A model generated the notes under the pieces. That model was not told the DNA's origin and did not search any database. It worked only from the letters and a program-made list of their open reading frames with translations. Below are positions 1-6,343 of a stretch of 13,969 nucleotides of DNA, one piece after another. The number at the start of each line of letters is the position of its first letter. Position 1 is the first letter of the stretch. This DNA is from Paracoccaceae bacterium (GTDB lineage Bacteria > Pseudomonadota > Alphaproteobacteria > Rhodobacterales > Rhodobacteraceae). The stretch spans positions 1 through 13,969 of the forward strand of contig JALQTL010000386.1 in assembly GCA_023260935.1 (NCBI GenBank), in the 5' to 3' direction. Made by a program: the position numbers and the translations under genes.

Positions 1-264
1 CACGATCTCGACCTGACGGATCAGCTGCTCGCGCATGTTCAGGCGGCGGATAAAGTGGTTCGGCACGCCGACGTTGGTCAGGCCTTGCATGAAGAACTCG
101 GACAGGCGGTTGTTCAGCACGCCCTTGCCCTCGATCGTCGCTTTCTTCTGCGCGTTGAAGGCGGTGGCGTCGTCCTTGAAATACTGCACAAGGGTTCCCG
201 GCTCCGGGCCTTCATACAGGATCTTGGCTTTGCCTTCGTAGAGTTTCTTGCGCCGCGGTGCCAT
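1..264 (-). CDS. purC: Phosphoribosylaminoimidazole-succinocarboxamide synthase (SAICAR synthetase), 5' part only
   Basis: Only the first 88 codons are present; the gene runs off the left edge. The product joins aspartate to CAIR with ATP in de novo purine synthesis in the cytoplasm. Visible family features are the N-terminal KKLYEGKAKILYEGPEPGT strand region, the YFKDDATAFNAQKK segment and the NRLSEFFM..GVPNHFIRR stretch, all characteristic of PurC. I chose ATG 262-264 because GGAG lies 6 nt upstream. An in-frame ATG at 268-270 directly abuts that GGAG and is too close to use it. The gene diverges from the zeta-type ATPase inhibitor gene, with a 255-bp shared upstream region. The identification is firm; the C-terminal half cannot be judged. 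Confidence 0.93.
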   Translation of the reverse strand, partial: MAPRRKKLYEGKAKILYEGPEPGTLVQYFKDDATAFNAQKKATIEGKGVLNNRLSEFFMQGLTNVGVPNHFIRRLNMREQLIRQVEIV

Positions 265-519
265 TGGCATCTCCGTTTCGGAATGCAAAGCCCCGGCCTT
301 TGGGGTTCCGGGGCGGTTCCAGCCCGCGCAAGCCGCGGACCTCTTTTGCTGCCCCTATAGGCCAAGGCAACCCGCGCTGCAAGGCAAAGCCATGCCTGCG
401 CGCGTGAATTTACACACGCGCGGCGGGGCGGCATGCAATTTCCGTGCAAACTGCTCTTGCCCCCAGCCATTATGGTAGGCATATGAATACTTAAGAGGAA
501 CTTTTAGGGGGGCCGTCCC
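265..519. promoter_or_regulatory. Divergent intergenic region between purC and the ATPase zeta inhibitor gene
   Basis: This 255-bp region holds no convincing gene and must carry the promoters of both flanking genes. I could not pick a clean -35/-10 pair for either. Two inverted repeats stand out. GCCCCGG at 290-296 faces CCGGGGC at 308-314; on the minus strand this hairpin is followed by only three T, so it is at best a weak purC-leader structure. CGCGCGTG at 399-406 faces CACGCGCG at 415-422 around an AT-rich 8-nt centre, which suits an operator better. The plus-strand gene has AGGGGGG at 506-512, 7 nt before its ATG. Confidence 0.5.
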
Positions 520-831
520 ATGACCACATTCGATGATCGCGAACACGCCTTCGAAAACAAATTCATCCATGACGCCGAGCTGCGCTTCAAGGCCGAGGCC
601 CGCCGCAACAAGCTTGTCGGCCAGTGGGCTGCCGAGCTGCTTGGCAAATCGGGCGATGCCGCCGAAGCCTATGTGAAAGAGGTCGTTGTGGCCGATTTCA
701 AAGAGGCCGGTGATGAGGATGTCATCGCAAAGCTGGCCGCCGATCTGGCTGGCAAAGCCGACGAGGCCGCGATCCGCGAGAAAATGGCCGAATGTCTGGC
801 CGAGGCCAAACGTCAGGTTGTCGAAGGCTAA
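520..831 (+). CDS. DUF1476 protein, F1-ATPase zeta-type inhibitor subunit
   Basis: A 103-residue, highly charged, probably all-helical protein of the DUF1476 family. Its characterised member is the zeta subunit of Paracoccus denitrificans ATP synthase, which blocks ATP hydrolysis by F1 through its N-terminus. The start MTTFDDREHAFENKF and the core FKAEARRNKLVGQWAAELLG match the family pattern I know, and the length is the usual ~105. There is no signal peptide or membrane segment, as expected for a cytoplasmic F1-binding protein. The start follows AGGGGGG by 7 nt. It is monocistronic: purC diverges upstream and a terminator follows 20-60 nt downstream. The inhibitory role is inferred from the family, not seen directly. 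Confidence 0.9.
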   Translation: MTTFDDREHAFENKFIHDAELRFKAEARRNKLVGQWAAELLGKSGDAAEAYVKEVVVADFKEAGDEDVIAKLAADLAGKADEAAIREKMAECLAEAKRQVVEG

Positions 832-853
832 CAGCCCCGACCCGACGCAGCCC

Positions 854-895
854 AAAAGCCTGCCCACGCCCTTCGCGTCGGGCGGGCTTTCTTTT
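854..895. terminator. Intrinsic terminator, probably bidirectional, between convergent genes
   Basis: AAGCCTGCCC (856-865) pairs with GGGCGGGCTT (880-889) with one G-U pair, and a nested ACGC/GCGT stem (866-869/875-878) continues it. TTTCTTTT follows on the plus strand. On the minus strand the same stem is followed by TTTT. It can therefore end both the zeta inhibitor transcript and the converging Hint-gene transcript. An overlapping alternative stem, 841-848 with 875-882, competes with it. Confidence 0.8.
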
Positions 896-990
896 GCGCG
901 GTTAACGGTCCTTCACCAAGCGCGCAAATCCCTAATCCCCCAACACCCAATCCTGCGCGCCCCGCGCCAAACGGCCCAAGGCATGTGGCT

Positions 991-1707
991 TCAGATCGGA
1001 TCAGCCGCCTGCAACGCCCTCTTCCCCGACCTGCCCACATGCCGAGCGATTTTGCGGGCGTGTCGATTCTCAAGGATCAGGCGCGCGGGAAGCACCGGCA
1101 CGGGTGCAAGGCCGCGGGGGAACATCACGATGTCGCCTTGCCCACCCCACATCAGAGCCGAACTGTGGCCGGTCAGCAGCAGCGTTTCCGTGACCAGCCC
1201 GTTCGACCAGATCAGATTATGCTCGCGCGTCAGGATGTGAAAATATCCGATCCCCGCAGTCGGGCATCCCTCGTCAATGCCCTTGAGCGCCGCAAGCGCA
1301 TGCACCGGAGCAAGCACCCCCGCTTTGCCGATAACGGCCTGCTTGAACATCGGGCGTGAAAGCACGATGCGATGCTGGCAGGAAAACCAGGTATCGCAAA
1401 ACGGTTGCCCGGAACCGAAACTGTTTGCGCCCACCAAGAACGGGCGCAGCCCCTTGTAGCGCCGCATGTCCCGATAGCTGACCCGCCGCCCCCAGATCCA
1501 GAGGATCGGCTGCGCGCCGCGATCCAAAGTGCAGACCAAATCGCCAGGCTGCAAGGTTTCCACACGCCGATCCCCCTCTGGCGTCCGGATCAGCATGCCT
1601 GCGGTGAAACACGTTATCCCTGTGACCGAGAGTTCGGAGTAATCCGTTGAATTCGGGTTATCGACCGTCTTGACCGTGTATTCGACGCCCAGCTCCGGAG
1701 CCGGGTT
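991..1707 (-). pseudogene. C-terminal Hint_2 domain fragment, downstream of the in-frame stop
   Basis: An open frame of 238 codons continues in the same phase after the TAA. The first 37 codons hold the linker (PELGVEYTVKTVDNP) and the Cys-containing start of the Hint fold. The first possible start, ATG 1594-1596, lies four codons after the catalytic Cys and has no Shine-Dalgarno sequence. A protein begun there (201 aa) would lack the nucleophile. Hint_2 domains are thought to self-cleave or splice at that Cys. The fragment's motifs are otherwise undamaged, so the stop is recent or an artefact. Confidence 0.7.
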
Positions 1708-2037
1708 TTAAAAGATGTAATAGTAGGAATTGCTCGACGCGATATAGACCTTGGTCATGTAATAGATGTTGGTGCCGTCGGTCAGGGTAATCTCGTCGCG
1801 CGGCTGAACCTGCCCGGAGGTTTCGACCGCGCCCGTCGCGTCATAGACGATGGCGGTCTGGGTGCTGTCTTCGTCGCCCCGGTCGTCCGTGCCATCCACA
1901 AGCTGCGTGTCATTATCGGTAATTTCGACACTATGATCCGTGGGCTGCGTAAACGTAATCGTATCCCCGCTGGACACTGTGCCGCCGGGCCAACTGATCT
2001 GATCGTCGTCATATCCTGAATAGGTGTAGGTAGCCAT
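1708..2037 (-). CDS. N-terminal 109-residue fragment of the interrupted Hint protein
   Basis: This is the part that would actually be translated: 109 acidic residues, rich in Asp, Thr, Ser and Tyr, starting MATYTYSGYDDDQISWPGG and ending YYYIF before TAA. It resembles the N-terminal domain that precedes Hint domains in many Rhodobacteraceae proteins (pattern DxxDEDxTQTA followed by a GQV..DEITLTDG strand). No signal peptide is visible. AGGA lies only 1-2 nt before the ATG, so its ribosome binding site is poor. Taken alone it would have no catalytic domain. I regard it as part of the 991-2037 gene, not a separate gene. Confidence 0.6.
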   Translation of the reverse strand: MATYTYSGYDDDQISWPGGTVSSGDTITFTQPTDHSVEITDNDTQLVDGTDDRGDEDSTQTAIVYDATGAVETSGQVQPRDEITLTDGTNIYYMTKVYIASSNSYYYIF

Positions 2038-2061
2038 GTCCTCGATTGGTAAACGACAATG

Positions 2062-2067
2062 ATTATA
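2062..2067 (-). promoter_or_regulatory. Candidate -10 element (TATAAT) for the Hint gene
   Basis: The minus strand reads AATATAATCATTG here, a perfect TATAAT 24 nt before the Hint start codon, in an AT-rich patch unlike the flanking GC-rich DNA. No good TTGACA-like -35 is found at 16-18 bp. The call rests on the -10 and its position only. Confidence 0.4.
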
Positions 2068-2126
2068 TTGGGGTTAATTCTGGTCTTGGGGCGCCGCCCC
2101 CCTCGCCCGCCTGAGCGGTTTTCATC

Positions 2127-2139
2127 AAGATCATGAAGA
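2127..2139 (+). repeat. 13-bp repeat AAGATCATGAAGA, copy 1
   Basis: AAGATCATGAAGA occurs here, upstream of the homocysteine methyltransferase gene, and again at 5356-5368, just after the esterase gene. Both copies are in non-coding DNA beside a GC-rich hairpin (here GGGGC-GCC-GCCCC at 2088-2100). It may be a trace of an extragenic repeat family, but two copies in 14 kb is weak evidence. Confidence 0.35.
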
Positions 2140-2228
2140 GAAGGAATTTGCCAAAACCGCGCGCGCGTGGCACACCGCGCGAAAGGCCCGCATTCCGTGG
2201 CCCGTGACCTAATATAAAGGCCCTGCAC

Positions 2229-3242
2229 ATGACCGACGCCCTGAGCCGCCTTCTAGAAACCCGCGACTGGCTGCTGGCCGATGGCGCGACCGGCACCAAC
2301 CTGTTCAACATGGGGCTGTCGTCGGGCGACGCGCCCGAGCTGTGGAACGTGGACCAGCCGCAGAATATCAAGAAACTCTATTCGATGGCGGTGAATGCCG
2401 GGTCGGACCTGTTCCTGACCAACAGCTTCGGCGGCAATGCCTCGCGCCTCAAGCTGCACAACGCGCAATCGCGCGTGCGTGAGCTGAACCGCGCCGCCGC
2501 CGAAATCGGTCGCGAGGTTGCCGATACCGCAGGCCGTCCGGTTGTGGTGGCAGGCTCGGTCGGCCCGACCGGCGAGATTTTCGCGCCGATGGGCACGATG
2601 ACGCATGAGATCGCGGTCGAGATGTTCCACGAGCAAGCCGAAGGCCTGAAAGAAGGCGGCGCGGATGTGCTTTGGGTGGAAACCATTTCCGCCCCCGAAG
2701 AGTTCAAAGCCGCCGCCGAGGCTGCGCGTCTGGCCAATATGCCCTGGTGTGGCACGATGAGCTTTGACACCGCAGGGCGCACGATGATGGGTGTGACCTC
2801 GGCGCAGCTTGCGGCGCTCGTTGAAAAATTCCCGAACCCGCCGCTCGCCTTCGGTGCCAATTGCGGCGTGGGGGCATCGGACCTGATGCGCACGATCATG
2901 GGCTTTGTGGCCTCTGGCACCGAGCGCCCGATCATCGCCAAGGGCAACGCGGGCATCCCGCGCTATGTCGATGGCCATATTCATTACGATGGCACGCCCG
3001 ATCTGATGGCCGATTACGCCTGCCTTGCGCGCGACGCGGGCGCGACGATCATCGGCGGCTGCTGCGGCACCATGCCCGAGCATCTGAAGGCTATGCGTGC
3101 AGCGCTGGAAAGCCGCCCCAAGGGCCCGCGTCCCACGCTGGATGATGTCGTCGCAAAGCTGGGTGCGTTCTCCTCGGCCTCTGATGGCACGGGCGACGAT
3201 GCCGCCTCCCCCCGCCGCGAAAGGCGCGGTCGCCGCGGCTGA
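2229..3242 (+). CDS. bmt: Zn-dependent homocysteine S-methyltransferase (betaine-homocysteine methyltransferase / split-MetH type)
   Basis: A 337-residue cytoplasmic TIM-barrel protein of the homocysteine S-methyltransferase family, which makes methionine by moving a methyl group to homocysteine. Zinc ligands are visible as GANCGVG (Cys212) and GGCCGT (Cys278, Cys279). The N-terminal LLADGATGTNLF and the LTNSFGGN and GSVGPTGE loops are family hallmarks. The donor could be betaine or methylcobalamin on a separate corrinoid protein. The corrinoid gene at 5499 favours the latter, and split B12-dependent methionine synthases are known in roseobacters. AAAGG sits 8 nt before the ATG. The C-terminus carries an odd Asp/Ser linker and an Arg-rich tail (PRRERRGRRG). 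It converges on the radical SAM gene with only 19 bp between stops. The family is certain; the methyl donor is not. Confidence 0.88.
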   Translation: MTDALSRLLETRDWLLADGATGTNLFNMGLSSGDAPELWNVDQPQNIKKLYSMAVNAGSDLFLTNSFGGNASRLKLHNAQSRVRELNRAAAEIGREVADTAGRPVVVAGSVGPTGEIFAPMGTMTHEIAVEMFHEQAEGLKEGGADVLWVETISAPEEFKAAAEAARLANMPWCGTMSFDTAGRTMMGVTSAQLAALVEKFPNPPLAFGANCGVGASDLMRTIMGFVASGTERPIIAKGNAGIPRYVDGHIHYDGTPDLMADYACLARDAGATIIGGCCGTMPEHLKAMRAALESRPKGPRPTLDDVVAKLGAFSSASDGTGDDAASPRRERRGRRG

Positions 3243-3261
3243 CACCGGGGCTGGTGCGCGT

Positions 3262-4350
3262 TCAGAACAAACGCAACTGATCCCCCGCTGCTTCGGGCGG
3301 GGTGAACAGATCAGACCTCAGCCGCGGCAGGCTTTGCGCAAGACCAAGCCGCGCCACGGCCTTGTCGAACCGCTGCGCGATAAGGTCTGACCAAAGACCC
3401 TGCCCCCGCATCCGTCGCCCCCAGGCCGGATCATAATCCCGCCCGCCATGCATGTCGCGCACACGCCCCATGATCTTGGCCGCACGGTCGGGCACATGTG
3501 TCTGGAGCCATTCCTGAAACAGCGGCGACACCTCGGCCGGAAGGCGCAGAGCGATCCAGCTTGCAGCAACGGCCCCGGCCTTGCGCGCCGCCGACAGAAT
3601 CGCGTCAAGCTCTGCATCCGTCAGGCCCGGCACCACCGGCGCCACCATCACGCGCACGGGAATGCCCGCGCCGGCCAGCTGGCGGATCACCTCCAGCCGG
3701 CGCTGAGGGGTGGGAGCCCGGGGTTCCAGCTTTCGTGACAGGCCCGCATCCAGTGTGGTCAGCGAAATGCCCACCCGCACCAACCCCTCCCGCGCCATGG
3801 GGGCAAGGATATCGAGATCACGCAGGATCAACGTGCCCTTCGTGGTGATCGCCACAGGGTGCCGGCAGCGGGCAAGCACCTGCAAAATCTGCCGCATCAG
3901 GCCGAAGCGCAGGTCGCAGGGCTGATAGGGATCGGTGTTCGTGCCAAGGGCGACGGGTGCCACACGGTAGCTGCGGGCCCGCAACTCCCGCTCCAGCACT
4001 TCGGCGATGCCGGGACGGGCGATCAGCCGGGTTTCAAAATCCAGCCCCGGCGAGAGGTTCAGAAAGGCGTGGCTTGGCCGGGCGAAGCAATAGATGCAGC
4101 CATGCTCGCAGCCGCGATAGGGGTTAATGCTGCGATCAAAGGGCAGGTCGGGCGACCGGTTGTAGCTAAGCGCCGATCTTGGAACCTCTTGCCGCACTTC
4201 GGTGCGCAGCAGGGTTTCTTCTTCGGGAATGTCCCATCCGTCATCGAAGGCCTCAGCCTCCCGGGGTTCGAATCGGCCGGCGCGGTTGCTTTGCGCCCCC
4301 CGTGCCCGGCGGCGCAGGTAACTCGGCAGGGATGATGCAAGAATCGTCAT
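3262..4350 (-). CDS. PA0069-family radical SAM protein (SplB-like), SOS-controlled
   Basis: A 362-residue radical SAM enzyme related to spore photoproduct lyase (COG1533). The [4Fe-4S] cluster motif CEHGCIYC gives Cys81, Cys85 and Cys88. It is preceded by SINPYRG and followed by ARPSHAFLNLSPGLDFET, hallmarks of the PA0069 family. GTNTDPYQP and the C-terminal PLFQEWL are also typical. I chose ATG 4348-4350, not the longer start at 4416. The longer N-terminus would translate straight through the SOS box and promoter, and family members begin near this point. There is no Shine-Dalgarno sequence, and the promoter predicts transcription beginning at this very ATG, hence probably a leaderless mRNA. 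The substrate is unknown. The SOS box suggests a DNA-damage role, which is inference. Confidence 0.88.
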   Translation of the reverse strand: MTILASSLPSYLRRRARGAQSNRAGRFEPREAEAFDDGWDIPEEETLLRTEVRQEVPRSALSYNRSPDLPFDRSINPYRGCEHGCIYCFARPSHAFLNLSPGLDFETRLIARPGIAEVLERELRARSYRVAPVALGTNTDPYQPCDLRFGLMRQILQVLARCRHPVAITTKGTLILRDLDILAPMAREGLVRVGISLTTLDAGLSRKLEPRAPTPQRRLEVIRQLAGAGIPVRVMVAPVVPGLTDAELDAILSAARKAGAVAASWIALRLPAEVSPLFQEWLQTHVPDRAAKIMGRVRDMHGGRDYDPAWGRRMRGQGLWSDLIAQRFDKAVARLGLAQSLPRLRSDLFTPPEAAGDQLRLF

Positions 4351-4351
4351 G

Positions 4352-4366
4352 GAACAAAAATAGAAC
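4352..4366 (-). promoter_or_regulatory. lexA box: SOS box (LexA operator) GTTC-N7-GTTC
   Basis: The minus strand reads GTTCTATTTTTGTTC, an exact match to GTTC-N7-GTTC, the established LexA site of alphaproteobacteria including Rhodobacter. It ends 1 nt before the radical SAM start codon and covers the predicted -10 hexamer, so bound LexA would block the promoter. I noticed no other exact copy in the window. Confidence 0.82.
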
Positions 4367-4385
4367 AACTCAACGTCACTGTCAT
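4357..4385 (-). promoter_or_regulatory. Promoter of the radical SAM gene, predicted leaderless
   Basis: The -35 ATGACA (4385-4380) and -10 TATTTT (4362-4357) are separated by 17 bp. Position 4350, 7 nt beyond the -10, is the A of the ATG, so transcription is predicted to start on or beside the start codon. The -10 lies inside the SOS box. Confidence 0.6.
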
Positions 4386-4474
4386 CAGAAACAGGTAACG
4401 CTGGACAGGCCGGCATCTGGCGTCATCTGATGTGGCGCGGCGTTTGAAAAACGTGCCATTCAGGGAGAAAACAT

Positions 4475-5341
4475 ATGAAATCCGTCATTCTTGCGGCCAG
4501 CCTTGCCGCCCTTGCGACACCGACGCTTGCCGCACCGGTCGACCTGCCATGGAGCGATCTGATCGTCTTTGGCGACAGCCTTTCGGACGCGGGCAATTTC
4601 GGCCCGGGCTTTGTTGCCACCAACGGCACCACATGGGCCGGTCAGTTGGGCGCCCTGCCGGCAACGGCAGGCGATACCAACTTTGCCTTTCTGGGCGCAA
4701 CCGCAGTCAGCAACGGCGATTTCTCGCCCGACTTCACCGAACAACGCGCGCTGTTTGCCGGGTCGGGCCTGACGCTGGGGTCCAATCCGCTGGTGGTGGC
4801 ATGGTTTGGCGGCAATGACCTGCTGAACGCCGCCGATGCCTCGGCCATCGGAAATGCTGTCACGCAGATTGCGACCGGCGTCACTTCGCTGGCCACGAGC
4901 TTTGGCCTCACACGCTTTGTGCTGCCCGGCCTGCCCGATCTGGGGCTGATCCCGCGCAATGTGAGCAACCCGGTCGCCAGTGCCTTGGCCACCTTCGCCT
5001 CAAACGCCTTCAACACGGCGCTACAGGGCTTTGTCGGCACGGCCAATGCCTCGGGCCTCGATGTCACCTATCTGGACGTGAATGCCATCTTTGGCGACAT
5101 CCTGGCCAATCCGCTGGACTTCGGCTTTACCGATGTGACCGGCTCTTGCCTTGGCGGTGCCATCTCTTGCGACGGCTTCCTGTTCTGGGATGACATCCAC
5201 CCCACCGCGGCGGCCCATGCGATTATCGCAGAGCGCATGCTGATGGCGGTGGAACCGCCGGCCGTGCCGCTGCCGGCCACCGGCCTGCTGCTTCTGGGCG
5301 CCTTTGCCGGGCTGGGGCTGTTGCGCCGCCGGGTGGCCTGA
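4475..5341 (+). CDS. Secreted SGNH/GDSL-family esterase with VPLPA-CTERM sorting signal
   Basis: A 288-residue exported hydrolase. Residues 1-19 form a signal peptide (cleavage likely after TLA/A). The catalytic blocks of SGNH hydrolases are in order: FGDSLSDAGN with nucleophile Ser35, FGGNDLLN (Gly113, Asn114) and DDIHPTAAAH with Asp239 and His242. The tail from Val264 is VPLPATGLLLLG, a hydrophobic helix, then RRR. That is the VPLPA-CTERM form of PEP-CTERM signals, processed by an exosortase (XrtD type), so the enzyme is probably released from or anchored at the cell surface. AGGGAG lies 7 nt before the ATG. The gene diverges from the radical SAM gene and has its own terminator, so it is monocistronic. 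The substrate (lipid, polysaccharide ester or polyester) cannot be told from the sequence. Confidence 0.88.
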   Translation: MKSVILAASLAALATPTLAAPVDLPWSDLIVFGDSLSDAGNFGPGFVATNGTTWAGQLGALPATAGDTNFAFLGATAVSNGDFSPDFTEQRALFAGSGLTLGSNPLVVAWFGGNDLLNAADASAIGNAVTQIATGVTSLATSFGLTRFVLPGLPDLGLIPRNVSNPVASALATFASNAFNTALQGFVGTANASGLDVTYLDVNAIFGDILANPLDFGFTDVTGSCLGGAISCDGFLFWDDIHPTAAAHAIIAERMLMAVEPPAVPLPATGLLLLGAFAGLGLLRRRVA

Positions 5342-5355
5342 CCGTTTTTCTCCCA

Positions 5356-5368
5356 AAGATCATGAAGA
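5356..5368 (+). repeat. 13-bp repeat AAGATCATGAAGA, copy 2
   Basis: Identical to 2127-2139. It lies between the esterase stop and its terminator hairpin. Confidence 0.35.
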
Positions 5369-5373
5369 ATTTT

Positions 5374-5400
5374 CAAGCCCCGCTGATGCAGCGGGGCTTG
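5374..5400 (+). terminator. Hairpin terminator after the esterase gene
   Basis: A perfect 11-bp stem, CAAGCCCCGCT (5374-5384) with AGCGGGGCTTG (5390-5400), has a 5-nt loop. The downstream T-tract is poor (TTGTCGGGTTT), so termination may be partial and some read-through into the corrinoid gene is possible. Confidence 0.7.
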
Positions 5401-5498
5401 TTGTCGGGTTTCAATCGGCGCATGTCGTAAAACGCAAAGTGGACGGCGGCGTTTGGCCCCATGCACGATCCAAGACTTACCGCTTCAGGAGCGCCCCA

Positions 5499-6197
5499 AT
5501 GGCCGATGATGACGAAATCATCCTGTCCGAACTTTCGGATGACGAACTTGTGCTTCAGATGCACGATGACCTTTACGATGGCCTGAAAGAGGAAATCGAA
5601 GAAGGCGTGAACATCCTGATCGAACGGGGATGGACGCCCTATGATGTGCTGACCAAGGCGCTGGTCGCCGGCATGACCATCGTTGGCAATGACTTCCGCG
5701 ACGGCATTCTTTTCGTGCCCGAAGTGCTGCTTTCGGCCAATGCGATGAAAGCGGGGATGCAGATCCTGAAGCCGCTTCTTGTCGAAACCGGGGCCCCGCG
5801 CATGGGCAAGATGGTAATCGGTACCGTGAAGGGTGACATCCACGACATCGGCAAGAACCTTGTCGCGATGATGATGGAAGGCGCCGGCTTCGAAGTGCTG
5901 GATCTGGGCATCAACAACTCGGTCGAAAAATATATCGAGGCGCTGGAACGTGAACAGCCCGATATCCTTGGCATGTCTGCGCTGCTGACCACCACCATGC
6001 CCTACATGAAAGTCGTGATCGACACGATGAAGGAAAAGGGCCTGCGCGAGGATTACATCGTTCTGGTCGGCGGTGCCCCCCTGAACGAGGAATTCGGCCG
6101 CGCCATCGGTGCCGATGCCTATTGCCGTGACGCCGCCGTTGCGGTGGAAACGGCCAAGCAGTTCGTGGCCCGCAAGCATAACCAGATCGGCGCCTGA
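5499..6197 (+). CDS. Corrinoid (B12-binding) methyl-carrier protein
   Basis: A 232-residue cytoplasmic protein with an N-terminal four-helix B12-binding-2 cap (about 15-100) and a Rossmann-type B12-binding domain (about 105-228). The cobalt-ligand motif is DIHDIGKN with His115, followed by GFEVLDLG, MSALLTTTMPYM and VGGAPLN, as in MtbC/MttC proteins and the MetH cobalamin module. It carries a methyl group on cobalamin between a donor methyltransferase and an acceptor enzyme. The homocysteine methyltransferase at 2229 is the obvious acceptor-side partner. I chose ATG 5499 because AGGAG lies 7 nt upstream and residues before it (from 5304) look non-coding and overlap the esterase. No reactivation domain and no pterin- or methylamine-binding partner is encoded in the window. 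Confidence 0.93.
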   Translation: MADDDEIILSELSDDELVLQMHDDLYDGLKEEIEEGVNILIERGWTPYDVLTKALVAGMTIVGNDFRDGILFVPEVLLSANAMKAGMQILKPLLVETGAPRMGKMVIGTVKGDIHDIGKNLVAMMMEGAGFEVLDLGINNSVEKYIEALEREQPDILGMSALLTTTMPYMKVVIDTMKEKGLREDYIVLVGGAPLNEEFGRAIGADAYCRDAAVAVETAKQFVARKHNQIGA

Positions 6198-6217
6198 ACG
6201 CCTGAGATCACCTTGAC

Positions 6218-6253
6218 GGCCCCGGATCCTTGTCAGCGGTCCGGGGCCTTTTT
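6218..6253 (+). terminator. Intrinsic terminator after the corrinoid gene
   Basis: GGCCCCGGA (6218-6226) pairs perfectly with TCCGGGGCC (6240-6248), followed by TTTTT. It should end most of the corrinoid transcript, making the 6344-7149 genes either a separate unit or dependent on read-through. Confidence 0.85.
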
Positions 6254-6343
6254 GATGACCAGTTCAGGGACCATTTTCAGGGCCGGGGGGCTTGGCAATC
6301 CGTTATCAAAGTTCCACATTGAAGCAAGAAGGAGGACATGACG

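Larger units (their letters stand above)
991..2037 (-). pseudogene. Hint-domain (Hint_2, hedgehog/intein-like) protein gene interrupted by an in-frame TAA
   Basis: Reading the minus strand from ATG 2035-2037, one frame stays open to the stop at 991-993 except for a TAA at 1708-1710. Bridged, it gives about 348 residues: an N-terminal Asp/Thr-rich beta-type domain (1-109), then a linker and a Hint_2-type autoprocessing domain. The catalytic block CFTAGMLIRTPEGDRRVETL (Cys codon 1609-1611) is followed by LQPGDLV, a later CQHRIVLS and the terminal TREHNLIWSNGLVTETLLL. Between the TAA and the Cys codon there is no ATG, GTG or TTG in frame, so the Hint half cannot restart with its nucleophile. A perfect TATAAT lies upstream, so transcription may persist. 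Whether the stop is a true mutation or a sequencing error cannot be decided here. Confidence 0.8.

Noticed and set aside
985..1359. Plus-strand frames opposite the Hint gene
   Set aside because: Low-complexity Arg/His/Pro-rich shadows without motifs. The minus frame has clear Hint_2 sequence.
1708..1710. Programmed stop-codon read-through in the Hint gene
   Set aside because: There is no selenocysteine-type element or typical read-through context that I can see, and TAA is the least leaky stop. Mutation or sequencing error is simpler.
2210..2215. TAATAT as a -10 for the homocysteine methyltransferase gene
   Set aside because: It would start transcription downstream of the ribosome binding site at 2216-2220, and there is no -35.
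2140..2228. SAM- or SAH-responsive riboswitch upstream of the homocysteine methyltransferase
   Set aside because: The leader has some GC-rich complementarity, but I could not match it to SAM-II, SAH or SAM/SAH consensus features. A covariance-model search (Infernal with Rfam models) would decide.
2253..3245. 330-codon minus-strand frame opposite the homocysteine methyltransferase
   Set aside because: Antisense shadow with Arg/His/Gly-rich composition and no motif.
4348..4416. Longer start for the radical SAM gene at 4416 (384 residues)
   Set aside because: The extra 22 codons are a translation of the SOS box and promoter, and the family starts near the 4350 ATG.
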